Of a DNA stretch of 64,000 bases, positions 20,134 to 29,832 are shown piece after piece. Source of the DNA: Myxosarcina sp. GI1 (GTDB lineage Bacteria; Cyanobacteriota; Cyanobacteriia; Cyanobacteriales; Xenococcaceae); contig NZ_JRFE01000014.1 in the NCBI RefSeq assembly GCF_000756305.1, positions 302,300-366,299 of the forward strand. The letters run 5' to 3'. A program made the translations under genes and the position numbers. A model generated the notes under the pieces. It was not told the origin of the DNA and ran no database searches. It was given only the letters and a program-made list of their open reading frames with translations. Within the stretch, counting starts at the first letter, position 1. Each line of letters opens with the position of its first letter.

Positions 20134-21336
20134 ATGAAAGACATCGGTTCGGAATTGCTAGCCAAAAAAGAAACAATTTTAGATAATTGGATTGATGCAG
20201 TTCGCCGAGATGCCGAAATTGATAGTGCTAAAAGTTTGGCATATCAGTCGGTAAAAGACAGTCTGCCGTTTATTCTAGAAGCAATCGCCTCATTACTCAA
20301 CAAAAATAGAGACGATGATAAACCGCAGCAGATAGAAAGAGAAAGTTTGGAACATGGCTTGACCAGAGCCGAGCAAGGATACGATGCCGCTGAAATAGTC
20401 CGCGAGTATCGTTTATTGCGTCAGGTGATTTTTACAGTTTTAGAACCAGCTTTACTTACTGGTTCGGGAAGAGAAGTATTAGAAACAGTTAAGACAATTG
20501 ATACCGTACTCGATAAAGTAATTGCCATATCTTTAGAAAGCTATGTCGAGGCGCGAGTGAATGAGGTCAAACAGGTTCAAAACCAACTCATGCTGACCAA
20601 TCAAGAATTGACACGTTTGGTAGAGTCGCAAAAAGATAATCTTTCACACCTAGCACACGAATTAAAAAATCCTTTAAACGCTATCGTTAGTTTTTCTACC
20701 TTATTGCTACAGCAACAGCAAAAATCGACCCAGGAACCAGGAAATACTTTAAATTTGCAAACTATAGAGCGAGTACTAAATAATGGACAGCAACTGTTAC
20801 GTTTGATTAATAATGCTTTAGAGGTTTCTCGCTATGAAAGCGATCGCATCGAGTTAAATTTAAAACCAGTAGAAGTTAAAACTCTAATTCAGGATATCAC
20901 TAATGCTTTAGAAACCTCTATTGGCGATAAAGAAATTGAAGTTATCCTAGATTGTGCTAATGCTCCAGAAACTATTATCAGCGACCCTTTACGTTTACGC
21001 CAAATTATTTCTAATTTGGTTAGTAACGCTTTGCGCTATACCGAGCGAGGAAAAATTGAGATAACCTGTAGTCAGCCAGATGAAAGTTGCTGGGTATTTT
21101 CTGTTAGCGATACTGGTAGAGGTATTAGTTTGGAAGATCGGCAGCAAATTTTTGAGCCTTTTTATCGCGTGGGTTCTCAAGAAGATTATTTACCACAAAG
21201 CACTGGTTTGGGTTTGGCGATTGTGAATAAACTAGTAAAGCTCTTTCAAGGACAAATAGAACTTCAATCGGAGTTGGGCAAAGGTTCGGCTTTTACCGTA
21301 ACTTTACCACAAAAGTTGCAGAACCAATCGTCCTAA
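20134..21336 (+). CDS. Sensor histidine kinase with RsbRD-like N-terminal domain
   Basis: 400-aa cytoplasmic kinase without membrane segments. Residues about 5-150 form a helical RsbRD-type sensor (ILDNWIDAVRRDAEID ... EYRLLRQVIF). HisKA follows with the phospho-accepting His in LSHLAHELKNPLNAI near residue 177. The HATPase domain shows N box (LVSNALRY), G1 (VSDTGRGIS) and G2 (STGLGLAIV). ATG at 20134. There is no adjacent response regulator, so it is an orphan. The signal is unknown. Confidence 0.9.
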   Translation: MKDIGSELLAKKETILDNWIDAVRRDAEIDSAKSLAYQSVKDSLPFILEAIASLLNKNRDDDKPQQIERESLEHGLTRAEQGYDAAEIVREYRLLRQVIFTVLEPALLTGSGREVLETVKTIDTVLDKVIAISLESYVEARVNEVKQVQNQLMLTNQELTRLVESQKDNLSHLAHELKNPLNAIVSFSTLLLQQQQKSTQEPGNTLNLQTIERVLNNGQQLLRLINNALEVSRYESDRIELNLKPVEVKTLIQDITNALETSIGDKEIEVILDCANAPETIISDPLRLRQIISNLVSNALRYTERGKIEITCSQPDESCWVFSVSDTGRGISLEDRQQIFEPFYRVGSQEDYLPQSTGLGLAIVNKLVKLFQGQIELQSELGKGSAFTVTLPQKLQNQSS

Positions 21337-21417
21337 GACATAGCTGTCGCGATTGATATTATATCAAGTACGGATAATCAATTAAAATAGAATGGCATCC
21401 ATTCAAACAAAGTAGCA

Positions 21418-21633
21418 GTGCCAAAAAAACTTTTTCTGAGTCAGCATTTGAGTACTTCAGAACTATTAGACAGATATCGTAATGCCAATAACGTAATACA
21501 GAAAAGCCACTATCAAGTAATCTGGTTACTATCGACAGGTAAAATTTCAAAACAAGTAGCCGAAATAACAAGCTACACTCAGACTTGAATTTATCAGCTA
21601 ATCAATCGATACAATAGAGTTGTCGGGAAATAA
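21418..21633 (+). pseudogene. IS630-family transposase remnant
   Basis: Translating from GTG 21418 gives the IS630-type N-terminal helix-turn-helix: LSTSELLDRYRNANNVIQKS, then HYQVIWLLSTGKISKQVAEIT, then an in-frame TGA at 21586-21588, then IYQLINRYNRVVGK and a stop at 21631. The catalytic DDE part is absent. This is a decayed fragment. The assignment rests on the recognisable HYQ-IWLL-G-VAE-T-Y pattern. Confidence 0.75.
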
Positions 21634-21727
21634 GAATAAAAATCCTTGAAACCTCTTTCATACAAAGCTTTCACCAATTTAAAGCATAAATCAATAAAAT
21701 CCATTACTGGTATGCCTTTCACCGATG

Positions 21728-21916
21728 TCAGTCACGATTTCCCAACAAGTTTAATAGTCTCCAGGCACAGCCAGTTACCAAAACGTAGAGGATTCCTTGG
21801 ATCGCCCACATCATGTTTACGGTGCGAGGTCTTCCTGTAGTTTTTGCTGAGGGTAAAAGAGAATATAACAATTCATAATGCTTAGGGATTAGCTGTGTAG
21901 TGTAAGTTATAGTCAT
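21728..21916 (-). pseudogene. IS5-family transposase N-terminal fragment
   Basis: Starts at ATG 21916 and reads HYELLYSLLPSAKTTGRPRTV, then NMMWAIQGILYVLVTGCAWRLL, the typical opening of IS5-type transposases. After WRLL the expected Pro-rich continuation (PxxFPPW) is replaced by unrelated sequence and a stop. Only about 60 residues remain and no DDE triad is present. It lies back to back with the IS630 remnant. Confidence 0.75.
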
Positions 21917-22642
21917 GGCTTTCTAGATGGTTGTTTAGACGTTGAACTTTATTCAACCTACAGTCTAGAAAGTTTTTCTCTTTCAATACTTGTGTTTATT
22001 TTTACTTTCCAAACATCCTCTGAGACAAAATTCTACAATTAGATAACCTCGATTAGTTTTTTGCGGTTTAAAAATATTATTTGTTTTTGGTTTTTAATAT
22101 TACCTAAATTGCTAACTTGGTAATTAGGAAGACTTTGTATTTTTACTTAATATTCAGGGCTATAGCGAAGTGCTATTGATATTTCATACATTATATTTAA
22201 TGCGATCGCATAATCTATAAAATTATGTTTGTTGTTTTTTTTGAATTGGTAGAATCAATTTTATTTTTTGCATAAAAAAAGTTGTCATACAAAAAAAATT
22301 AAATAAATCTAAATTTGCTTTCATTTTTTTGTTGTTAATTTGAAAAACAAAAATTCTTGCAAATAGCAACTTTGTGTTTTATTTCCGTAAAACTTACATG
22401 ACAAGAGTAGAGGACGAAAACACAAGGCTCAGACACTGTGCGCTGGAGCGCACCGCCGTTGCAAAAGCAACGTCGAATCGACGTATGTCGATTGCTCGTC
22501 TTCATCGCAAAACCTTATGCTATTCCAAGTCTCTGTTCATGCTCCGATAAACAATTAGTCTTTTGCTTCATTATCTTAAGTTTAAAACTATTACTACGAT
22601 CGCTTGAATCATTACTTATTCAGCAACGCCCTTTTTACTCAG
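21917..22642. other. A/T-rich non-coding region beside transposase remnants
   Basis: 726 bp with no gene. A nested inverted repeat lies at 21919-21972: outer arms CTTTCTAGA / TCTAGAAAG, inner arms GTTGAA / TTCAAC, followed by TTTTTC. The middle is strongly A/T rich. Three tight hairpins lie head to tail at 22438-22483. The region may be the decayed body of an insertion element. Confidence 0.55.
22438..22483. repeat. Three consecutive mini-hairpins
   Basis: GTGCGC-TGGA-GCGCAC (22438-22453), CGTTGC-AAAA-GCAACG (22457-22472) and CGTCGA-A-TCGACG (22471-22483) follow one another in 46 bp. They are GC-rich in an A/T-rich setting. This looks like a REP-type palindromic element or a structured RNA. 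Confidence 0.65.
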
Positions 22643-23710
22643 TTATCCCCTGCTTTTCATGACTTTATCCAACCAAGCTTCAAAGCGATCGCCTAAAGCA
22701 GAGAGTGAATACTCGGTTTCTGCCTGTAAACGGCACTGTCGGCGGTCAATACTGTCAATTTTATCGATCGCTGCTACTAATTCTTCGATGCGATCGGGTT
22801 CGACCAAAAAGCCTGTTTCACCATCTCTAATAATTTCAGTAGGACCTCCACGAGCATAAGCAATTACAGGTACGCCACAGGCAAGAGCCTCAATTGCCAC
22901 ATTGCCAAAAGCTTCGAGCCAGCGAGGAGTCATTAACAGAGCGCGACACTTACCTAATTCTCTCTGTAAATCTTCTGTACCTAAAAACCCAACATATTCT
23001 AATGGTGCATTGGGAAAATCCCGACATATCTGCTGCCAATAATCTGTATCTTGCATTTTGCCAAAAATTTTGAGCGGTAGTTTAGTAATGTTTGCTGCCG
23101 CTACCGCGTCTTCTAAAGCTTTTTCAGGGGCAATACGACCCAACCAAGCTAAACTGCGTTGCGGAGAATTATTAAACTGATAGAGAGATAGATCGATCGC
23201 GCTACCTAAAATTTCACAGTCATCTCCGAAAGGAAAACTTGCTGCCTGAGACTTAGTATAAACCCCAAAAGTATGAGGGTATTGCTTTATCGTCTCGCTC
23301 ATAATGCGATCGGTTGCCACCGTCATCGAACCCATACTAATAAAGTGAGCGATTGGACGCTGGAAAAAGGGAGTTAAATAAAATGGCAGCCAGTCAAAAG
23401 CAAAATTGATGATAATATCCCAGTCTTTCTGTACTCTATTAGCGTAGGCACACATATTAGCTAAGACTGAATTGTCGGGTAAATCTACAGGAACATCTCG
23501 ACTTTGAGTCTGTACGGGAATGTGTAAATTTCCAGCAATCTCTATAACTGCAAGATAGGCAACTGTAGAACCAACAGGAGCGACTATTTGCAATTGATGA
23601 CCCCGACTCTGAAGCTCTCTAGCAACATTTTGAATAGTTAATTCTATCCCTCCACCTTGTCCAGAGCCTAAAGCTCCTACAGAAGTAGACAAAATAAGTA
23701 TTTTCAGCAT
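22643..23710 (-). CDS. Family 4 glycosyltransferase
   Basis: 355-aa GT-B glycosyltransferase. The N-terminal Rossmann half has a Gly-rich acceptor loop (GSGQGGGIELTIQNVA). The C-terminal half has SLAWLGRIAPEKALEDAV, the EX7E-like EAFGNVAIEALACGVPVIAYARGG and DGETGFLVEPD, which binds the sugar nucleotide. ATG at 23710. No other polysaccharide genes are adjacent, so donor and acceptor cannot be told. Cytoplasmic or membrane-associated. Confidence 0.92.
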   Translation of the reverse strand: MLKILILSTSVGALGSGQGGGIELTIQNVARELQSRGHQLQIVAPVGSTVAYLAVIEIAGNLHIPVQTQSRDVPVDLPDNSVLANMCAYANRVQKDWDIIINFAFDWLPFYLTPFFQRPIAHFISMGSMTVATDRIMSETIKQYPHTFGVYTKSQAASFPFGDDCEILGSAIDLSLYQFNNSPQRSLAWLGRIAPEKALEDAVAAANITKLPLKIFGKMQDTDYWQQICRDFPNAPLEYVGFLGTEDLQRELGKCRALLMTPRWLEAFGNVAIEALACGVPVIAYARGGPTEIIRDGETGFLVEPDRIEELVAAIDKIDSIDRRQCRLQAETEYSLSALGDRFEAWLDKVMKSRG

Positions 23711-23975
23711 ATTCTATCTAAAAAGATTTTTCTAAAGTTCTAGAGTATCTTGCCATCTCGTTTAAATATCGATTAATTATCGAAAAACCATCGAGGCGAT
23801 CGCTTCAGTTTATTTATCTCGGTCAAATTTATGATTGGCATATTCAGTAAAAATATCTCTATCATTATTTTTATATGGTGAAAATTTACAAAAAACAAAA
23901 GTTTAAAATACTCGATTTGGCAGTAGCGATCGAGTCTTTTGTTGAAGTTCAATTACAGTAAGACTAAAAATATTA

Positions 23976-24875
23976 ATGAGCGATCGATTAATTCGGGCAA
24001 CAGCAGCCGAAAACAGCATCAGAGCCGTAGGAGTGATTAGCACTCGTTTGACAGAAGAAGCCCGTCAAAGACATCAACTTTCTTATGTAGCTACGGCAGC
24101 TTTGGGCAGAGCAATGGCTTCGGGGTTGTTGTTAGCCTCCAATATGAAAAAAGAAGGTTCGAGGGTCAATATTCACGTAAAAGGTAACGGACCTTTGGGA
24201 ACGATCCTCGCCGATGCAGGTGTAGATGGTACCGTTAGGGGTTACGTGCAGCATCCTAAAGTCGAACTGCCTCCTAACAGTCGTGGTAAGCTCGATGTTG
24301 GCGGGGCTGTCGGACATCAAGGGTACTTATACGTCGTTCGCGATGTTGGTTATGGATACCCTTATTCCAGTACGGTAGAATTAGTTTCGGGAGAAATTGG
24401 CGAAGATGTTGCCAACTATTTGGTTAATTCAGAGCAAACTCCCTCAGCTTTATTGGTAGGGGTGTTTGTTGGTGCGAGTGGCGTAACTGCCGCAGGGGGG
24501 CTATTACTACAGGTATTGCCTAAAGCCGCTCGCGATGATTCTTTGGTATCCTTATTAGAATCTCGCGTCTCTCAATTATCTGGCTTTACACCTCTGTTAC
24601 GGGAGGGAAAAACCCTGCAAGAAATTATGGAACAGTTACTGGGAGATTTAGGTTTATCAATTTTACCAGAAGTACAAATGGTGAGATTTAACTGCGGTTG
24701 TTCTTTCAATCGAGTTCTGGGTGCTTTAAAAATGTTAGGTGAAGCAGAACTACAGGACATGATTGAAAAAGATGAGGGGGCAGAAGCTATTTGTCAGTTT
24801 TGTGGTGAAGTTTATCAGGCTAACGAAGCAGAATTAGCACAATTGATTACCGATTTACGAGCCGAATCTACATAA
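23976..24875 (+). CDS. hslO: Redox-regulated chaperone Hsp33
   Basis: 299-aa Hsp33, a holdase activated by oxidation. The zinc-binding redox switch is intact: Cys240 and Cys242 (NCGCSF) with Cys273 and Cys276 (CQFCGE). The N-terminal core (ATAAENSIRAVGV) and the middle GNGPLGTILADAG are typical. ATG at 23976; full length. Divergent from the glycosyltransferase. In a phototroph it would protect proteins during photo-oxidative stress (inference). Confidence 0.97.
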   Translation: MSDRLIRATAAENSIRAVGVISTRLTEEARQRHQLSYVATAALGRAMASGLLLASNMKKEGSRVNIHVKGNGPLGTILADAGVDGTVRGYVQHPKVELPPNSRGKLDVGGAVGHQGYLYVVRDVGYGYPYSSTVELVSGEIGEDVANYLVNSEQTPSALLVGVFVGASGVTAAGGLLLQVLPKAARDDSLVSLLESRVSQLSGFTPLLREGKTLQEIMEQLLGDLGLSILPEVQMVRFNCGCSFNRVLGALKMLGEAELQDMIEKDEGAEAICQFCGEVYQANEAELAQLITDLRAEST

Positions 24876-25039
24876 ATTTTTTGGCAGAATTTTGTTAATC
24901 TAAATCTATTCTTAATCAAAACGACAAATTTAAGAAATTTGGCTACTAAGATCGAATGATAAGATGAAAGACAATTCTACCGCTAATTATTGTAATGGTA
25001 GAAAATAGTCAAGATTAGTTGCTTTATTTTGGTTGACTT

Positions 25040-27136
25040 ATGGCGATCGAACAAAATCCCAAAGACTGCGGCGATACTTCCAAAGATAAATTTATTGATG
25101 AAAGTCAAAAAAATCCGCCGCCAGAATCTAAAGCTACGATCGATAATAATAGATTAATGCGTCGCGATCGCCGCCAGCAGCCAGCAAAGCCTGCTCAAAC
25201 GGATACTCTCGGTCAAACTACAACCAATGTCGGGCGCACTGCCAACGTAAAAAGGAATATGATTAGTAGCAAAGCAAAACTACACCGAGAAAAATCCTCA
25301 GTACCTAAAAGCCGTTGGTGGCAAACCTGGCAGTTTTGGGGGATTTTGCTAATTATTTGTTCTGGCGGCATGGGTTATGCTGCTACCTCAATGCTATTAA
25401 GTTTACCGAAAACTCAAAGCTGCAATCGAGTGTTTTGGCCCTTTGCTTCGGCAGCCGTAAGAATCTATTGCGCTCAAACGGCAGCAGAAAACGGCAGCGT
25501 TAAGGGTTTGTTAGAGGCGATCGATCTGGTTGCAGTATTACCAGAAGACCACCCTCTGCATTCGGAAATCAATCGCAATGTTGAAAAGTGGGCAACAAAA
25601 ATCCTAGAAGTTGGCGAGACAGAATTTCAACAGGGAAATCTCAAACAAGCGATAAAAATCGCCAGACAGGTACCAAAGAAGGTAGAAGCTCGTAGTTTGG
25701 TAGAAGATAAAATTGACAGTTGGCAAGAGATTTGGCAGAGAGGAGAAAAAAATTATGCCGAAATCGAAAAAAGATTGCGGGATGCTAACTGGGGAGAGGC
25801 ATTTTCCTGGGCAGTACGGCTGACAGAAATTCCCAATCAATATTGGGCAACTACTAAGTATCAAGAAAGCATTAATAATATCAACATCGCTCAGGAAGAA
25901 AACGCCACACTCTATAAAGCAGAAAAGCAACTCGAATCAGGAGATCTTGACGGACTGTTTTATGCTCTTGATAAAGCTGACGAAATTGACAAAGATAGCT
26001 ATGCTTACCAACAGGCAAGAGAGATTTTAGCTAAAGGCAAAAATAAATTATTGGCTATTATCGATAGCTCTATAGAAGAGGGCAACTGGAGACAGTTGTT
26101 GAGAGTTGTCAATCGCATACCTCAAAGTTTGGAACTGGGTTCGCAAGTGCGGGAATGGAATATTTTAGCTAGTGCTGGTACTAGTGCCGATCTCGATACG
26201 GTATTTGGTTTGGAAGAGGCAATCGTCGAAGCGCGAAAATTAGATAAAGATAGTTCTTATTACCAGCTGGCACAGCGATTAATCGCTCGCTGGGAATTAG
26301 AAATAGATGATGTGGCACATCTGACCGAAGCGCGCCAGTTAGCCCAACTAGGTACAGTCAAAAACTTAAATATGGCAATTTCTGAAGCCAACTTAATTCC
26401 TAGTTCCAATCCTCGCTACTCTGAAGCCCAGCAGGAAATTGCTGAGTGGCGTAGAGATATTCAGATAATTGAAGATCGACCTATTTTGGATCGAGCTACG
26501 GAGTTAGCTGTCGCTAACAACCCAGAAGCGTGGCGCAGAGCTATTTCCGAGGCTCAATTAGTTTCTGCTAATAGTCCCCTTTATAGCGAAGCCAGAAACT
26601 ACATTAGTAGATGGCAGTACAATATTCAAAGACAAGAAGATTTACCTTATTTAGAGCGAGCCGAATCTTTGGCAAATATTGAAAATTATCTAGCGGCAAT
26701 CGCCGAAGCCGACAAAATTGGTTCGGGAAGGGCATTATATCAAGAGGCGCAAAACAAAATTAGTCTCTGGCGTAGTGAGATTGCTGCTGAAGAATATTTG
26801 CGTCAAGCTTATGATTTGGAAGAACAGGGAACTCCACAGGCTTTAGCTAAAGCGATCGAAGTCGCCAGACAGACTTCTTCTAGTAGCTCTCGTTATAGTG
26901 AAGTCGTGGAAAATGCCAATCGCTGGAGTCAAGAAATTCTCGACATGGCACAACGAGCTTCCTTTAGTTCGCTGCGAAGAGCGATCGCTATTGCTCAACT
27001 AGTACCAAGAGGTACCACAGCTCATTCTCAAGCGTTAGACGATATTCAGAGATGGGAAACCGAGTTAAATCCTCCCGAGCCAGAAGCACCACTACCTCCA
27101 AGGTTTAAATTAGAAAAACGCGAAAAAAATCGTTAG
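25040..27136 (+). CDS. Membrane-anchored helical-repeat protein
   Basis: 698-aa protein of unknown function. A polar, basic N-terminal tail of about 90 residues precedes one transmembrane helix (about 96-120, FWGILLIICSGGMGYAATSM). The remainder is a long array of degenerate alpha-helical repeats of about 70 residues. Each has a Trp-containing pattern such as ISRWQYNIQ, IAEWRRDIQ, IARWELEID, ISLWRSEIA or ANRWSQEIL. Topology is thus one helix plus a periplasmic or cytoplasmic helical solenoid. The C-terminus is Pro-rich. ATG at 25040. The DUF4340 gene starts 29 bp downstream, so they are probably an operon. Confidence 0.75.
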   Translation: MAIEQNPKDCGDTSKDKFIDESQKNPPPESKATIDNNRLMRRDRRQQPAKPAQTDTLGQTTTNVGRTANVKRNMISSKAKLHREKSSVPKSRWWQTWQFWGILLIICSGGMGYAATSMLLSLPKTQSCNRVFWPFASAAVRIYCAQTAAENGSVKGLLEAIDLVAVLPEDHPLHSEINRNVEKWATKILEVGETEFQQGNLKQAIKIARQVPKKVEARSLVEDKIDSWQEIWQRGEKNYAEIEKRLRDANWGEAFSWAVRLTEIPNQYWATTKYQESINNINIAQEENATLYKAEKQLESGDLDGLFYALDKADEIDKDSYAYQQAREILAKGKNKLLAIIDSSIEEGNWRQLLRVVNRIPQSLELGSQVREWNILASAGTSADLDTVFGLEEAIVEARKLDKDSSYYQLAQRLIARWELEIDDVAHLTEARQLAQLGTVKNLNMAISEANLIPSSNPRYSEAQQEIAEWRRDIQIIEDRPILDRATELAVANNPEAWRRAISEAQLVSANSPLYSEARNYISRWQYNIQRQEDLPYLERAESLANIENYLAAIAEADKIGSGRALYQEAQNKISLWRSEIAAEEYLRQAYDLEEQGTPQALAKAIEVARQTSSSSSRYSEVVENANRWSQEILDMAQRASFSSLRRAIAIAQLVPRGTTAHSQALDDIQRWETELNPPEPEAPLPPRFKLEKREKNR

Positions 27137-27165
27137 GTAATGGGCAAATAATTAGACAATTCAAC

Positions 27166-27738
27166 ATGAAGTTAAATAGAACTACTTGGCTATCGCTGTT
27201 GCTGGCAATTATTTTTAGTGGTGGAGTTTATGGTTACGAACTGGTCAGAAGTAAACAAGGAGTGTCCCAAGCCAATACAACTTCATCTCAGCAATTATTT
27301 CAGCTTCAAGAAGCAGATATTCAACAAGTAGTTATAGAGAAACCTGAGTTGACTTTGGAGTTAGTTAAAACTGGAGATCGTAGCAGTCCTTGGCAACTAA
27401 AAAGCCCTCAAGATGTCCCTGCTAATATGGGTACGGTTGCTTTTTTGCTAGACTTGCTCGCTAGTGGTAAACCCCAGCGCACTTTTATAGTCTCTGCCGA
27501 TAAGCGATCGCAATATGGTTTAGACAATCCTATAGCTACCGTTACTTTTAAATCTGACAATAAAAGCCAACAAATTATTTTAGGGCGATCGGGTCTTAAT
27601 GAAGACACTATATATGCTCAAATTGTTTCACCTTCTACAGGGGCAACGGCAACTGAAGTCTCACTAGTCTCAAAAAATTGGCAATATGCCGTAGAACGGG
27701 ATTTAGAAGCCTGGAAACAATCGACTGTAATTAAATAA
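27166..27738 (+). CDS. DUF4340 domain protein
   Basis: 190-aa protein with an N-terminal membrane anchor (WLSLLLAIIFSGGVYGYEL). A single DUF4340 domain follows: ADIQQVVIEKPELTLELVK, SSPWQLKSP, QYGLDNPIATVTF and IYAQI. DUF4340 proteins are periplasmic and often partner with ABC-2 gliding/exporter-type complexes, but no such genes adjoin here. ATG at 27166, 29 bp after the helical-repeat gene. Function unknown. Confidence 0.85.
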   Translation: MKLNRTTWLSLLLAIIFSGGVYGYELVRSKQGVSQANTTSSQQLFQLQEADIQQVVIEKPELTLELVKTGDRSSPWQLKSPQDVPANMGTVAFLLDLLASGKPQRTFIVSADKRSQYGLDNPIATVTFKSDNKSQQIILGRSGLNEDTIYAQIVSPSTGATATEVSLVSKNWQYAVERDLEAWKQSTVIK

Positions 27739-27879
27739 AATAAGTCTTAAGTTAAAATTTTTACTTGAATTTATGCCTGGCAGCCCAAAAACTAATTGTT
27801 AACTGTTTTTTACATTAGTTTACAATCTGTTAATATAAAATATATCAGCTTATATTAACTTTTATCAAAATTTCACTCA

Positions 27880-28719
27880 ATGTCGGTCAATATCTTTAGT
27901 AAACCTAATCTTAACAATACATTTACTTTTAATTCTTATAGAAACAAAGCCGCAGGCTATGGAAGCGAGGCTCATTTGCCTCTACTGTCTTCTGAAAGCT
28001 TAAATTGCACTTTTTTAAGCGATCGCCAAAAATATACTTCTCAGTCCTACTGGAATGCTACCGAAGTCGATCGTCCTCAGAAAAAAACTCGGTTGTCAAT
28101 CGAAAATTATCAAATTAAACATCAAGGAATTAATACTTTAGATATTGTCTTAGAATACAGCTACCACTATAGATTAGCTACTGTAAATGCTTTAAGCACC
28201 GATTTAATTTTTCGGCAACTAAATTTATTGCTACTGAATTATCCTAATGAAGAAGACTTTTGGGAGGTAATGAATTGTTATTTAACAGAGCAAATCTTAA
28301 AGCTAAATCCCATACTGTCAGAGGTTACAATTGTCATAGCCGTTCATCCTAATAGCGAATTTCCCTATCATCGCTCGTCTACAGTAAACCAGTCTAACTG
28401 CGGCAGTCGTTTAGAAACTTGGCATTTTAATTTTCCTTTCAGCTTCATCGACTCAATAGACAAAAAGTACGCTGCGTATAAAGTCAATGTTGACTACACT
28501 TACAATATCGACTCCTTAGATTTTCCCTATCCAGACTTTGTAGTTATCTACAAACAAATTGAAAACTTGCTAGTCGAAGATTGGAAAAATGAATCTTGGG
28601 CAAATGCACAGAGCAATTTAAAAAATCTTTTATTAAAAGAAAATTCAACTCTCAAATCGATATCAGTTGAGTTAGAACAATTGCCACAGAGAATAAAAAT
28701 GAAGAGTTTTGGGTTGTGA
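27880..28719 (+). CDS. Hypothetical protein, possible T-fold
   Basis: 279-aa soluble protein I do not recognise. Residues about 70-200 show a strand-helix-helix-strand order (LDIVLEYSYHYRLATVN ... FWEVMNCYLTEQILKLNPILSEVTIVIAV). It faintly resembles the tunnelling fold of FolB and uricase, including the pattern of a partner-exchange helix followed by a VTIVI strand. This is only a hint: the catalytic residues of FolB are not seen. ATG at 27880. Its 3' flank contains small hairpins and then the IS1634-type element. Confidence 0.6.
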   Translation: MSVNIFSKPNLNNTFTFNSYRNKAAGYGSEAHLPLLSSESLNCTFLSDRQKYTSQSYWNATEVDRPQKKTRLSIENYQIKHQGINTLDIVLEYSYHYRLATVNALSTDLIFRQLNLLLLNYPNEEDFWEVMNCYLTEQILKLNPILSEVTIVIAVHPNSEFPYHRSSTVNQSNCGSRLETWHFNFPFSFIDSIDKKYAAYKVNVDYTYNIDSLDFPYPDFVVIYKQIENLLVEDWKNESWANAQSNLKNLLLKENSTLKSISVELEQLPQRIKMKSFGL

Positions 28720-28746
28720 GTGTCTTTGGTTATTGGCAAGCTACCC

Positions 28747-28773
28747 CAGGTGCGAACCTGTTGATAGCAACAG
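28747..28773. repeat. Two overlapping mini-hairpins
   Basis: CAGGT-GCGA-ACCTG (28747-28760) overlaps CTGTTG-ATAG-CAACAG (28758-28773). The shared CTG makes the two stems partly exclusive. They lie between an unknown gene and the IS element. Confidence 0.5.
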
Positions 28774-28841
28774 AATGCACTTCTAAATAGAGCGAGCAGT
28801 ACTAAATGAGCTAGTAAAAGAGGTAGCAATATCAGATTTAG

Positions 28842-29832
28842 CCGACATTCCGCAGAAATAAAAAAATAACTGAATAATTATCGGAAGAATCAAGTCTGGA
28901 TATCAAATCAAGTTAAATTAAAGAAAAAGTTGATGGTATGTTAAAAATCATGACACCATCAACAGCAGAAGTAAAAGTTAAAGACCTAAATCACTGTGGA
29001 ATAATCGCAGGAATAATTGATGAAATTGGGCTAGTAGAGGAAATAGACAAAATTATCGCTTCTCATGGCAACCAAAAAGTAACAACAGGGCAAGCAGTGA
29101 AAGCCATGATTATCAATGGCTTGGGCATGATTAGCTCTCCATTATATCTGTTCCCAAAATTCTTTGAGGGTAAAGCTACAGAACATTTACTGGGGGAAGG
29201 AATATTACCAGAACATCTTAATGACGATATGATGTGAAACTAATTCCACATTTTAGTCACGGCAAATCTGGTAGACCCCCTCAAAATCAACTCCCAACTC
29301 AGGTTCATTACCAAATTGATGCTAGTTTGATTCCTAATCTAAATGCTATTGCTCTAGAAGAACGAAAAGCAGGAAGATTTATTCTGGCAACTAATGTCTT
29401 GGACAAACATCAGTTGAGCAATGACCAATTGTTGATTGAGTATAAAGCACAACAATCTACTGAGCGAGGTTTTCGATTTCTCAAAGAGCCTTTGTTCTTT
29501 ACCAGTAGTGTTTTTCTTAAATCCCCAAAACGGATTGCTGCTTTGGCAATAGTTATGGGCTTATCTCTTTTAGTTTATAGTCTGGGTCAACGTGCTTTAC
29601 GACTAGCTTTGGCAACCGCAGGGCAAACTATTCCTAATCAGTTGGGCAAACCGACTACTTCCCCTACTCTACGTTGGGTTTTTCAATGCTTTATGTCGGT
29701 TCATCTTGTTTCCTTCGGTGGAGTCAAACAAATTAGTAATCTTACTAGTGAACGAAGTCACATTCTTCAGTTTTTTAATTCCTATTGTCGTCAATATTAT
29801 CTGCTCTCTTAAACTTTTCTGCGGAATGTCGG
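28842..29832 (+). mobile_element. Internally deleted IS1634-type insertion element
   Basis: Perfect 17-bp terminal inverted repeats bound the element: CCGACATTCCGCAGAAA at 28842-28858 and its reverse complement at 29816-29832. The flanks carry a 5-bp direct duplication TTTAG (28837-28841 and 29833-29837), the footprint of transposition. Length is 991 bp, about half that expected for an IS1634 member. The middle of the transposase is missing, so it cannot move itself but could be mobilised in trans. It lies 52 bp from the stop of the TPR-CHAT gene. Confidence 0.9.
28938..29812 (+). pseudogene. IS1634-family transposase, core deleted and frame shifted
   Basis: The N-terminal 99 residues are a DUF4277 domain (HCGIIAGIIDEIGLVEEIDK ... 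LGEGILPEHLNDD). The frame then ends at a TGA (29235-29237). A second frame, shifted by one base and starting at GTG 29234, carries the C-terminal 190 residues (IDASLIPNLNAIALEERKAG ... TERGFRFLKEPLFF ... ALAIVMGLSLLVYSLGQRAL). Roughly half of a full IS1634 transposase, including most of the catalytic core, is lost at this joint near 29230. Confidence 0.88.

Noticed and set aside
22438-22483. CRISPR array
   Set aside because: The hairpins differ from each other in sequence and there are no regularly spaced identical repeats; no cas gene is in the window.
28741-28790. tRNA-like arm around GGTGCGAACC
   Set aside because: No acceptor stem, anticodon arm or CCA-proximal pairing could be built around it; it is a pair of short hairpins.
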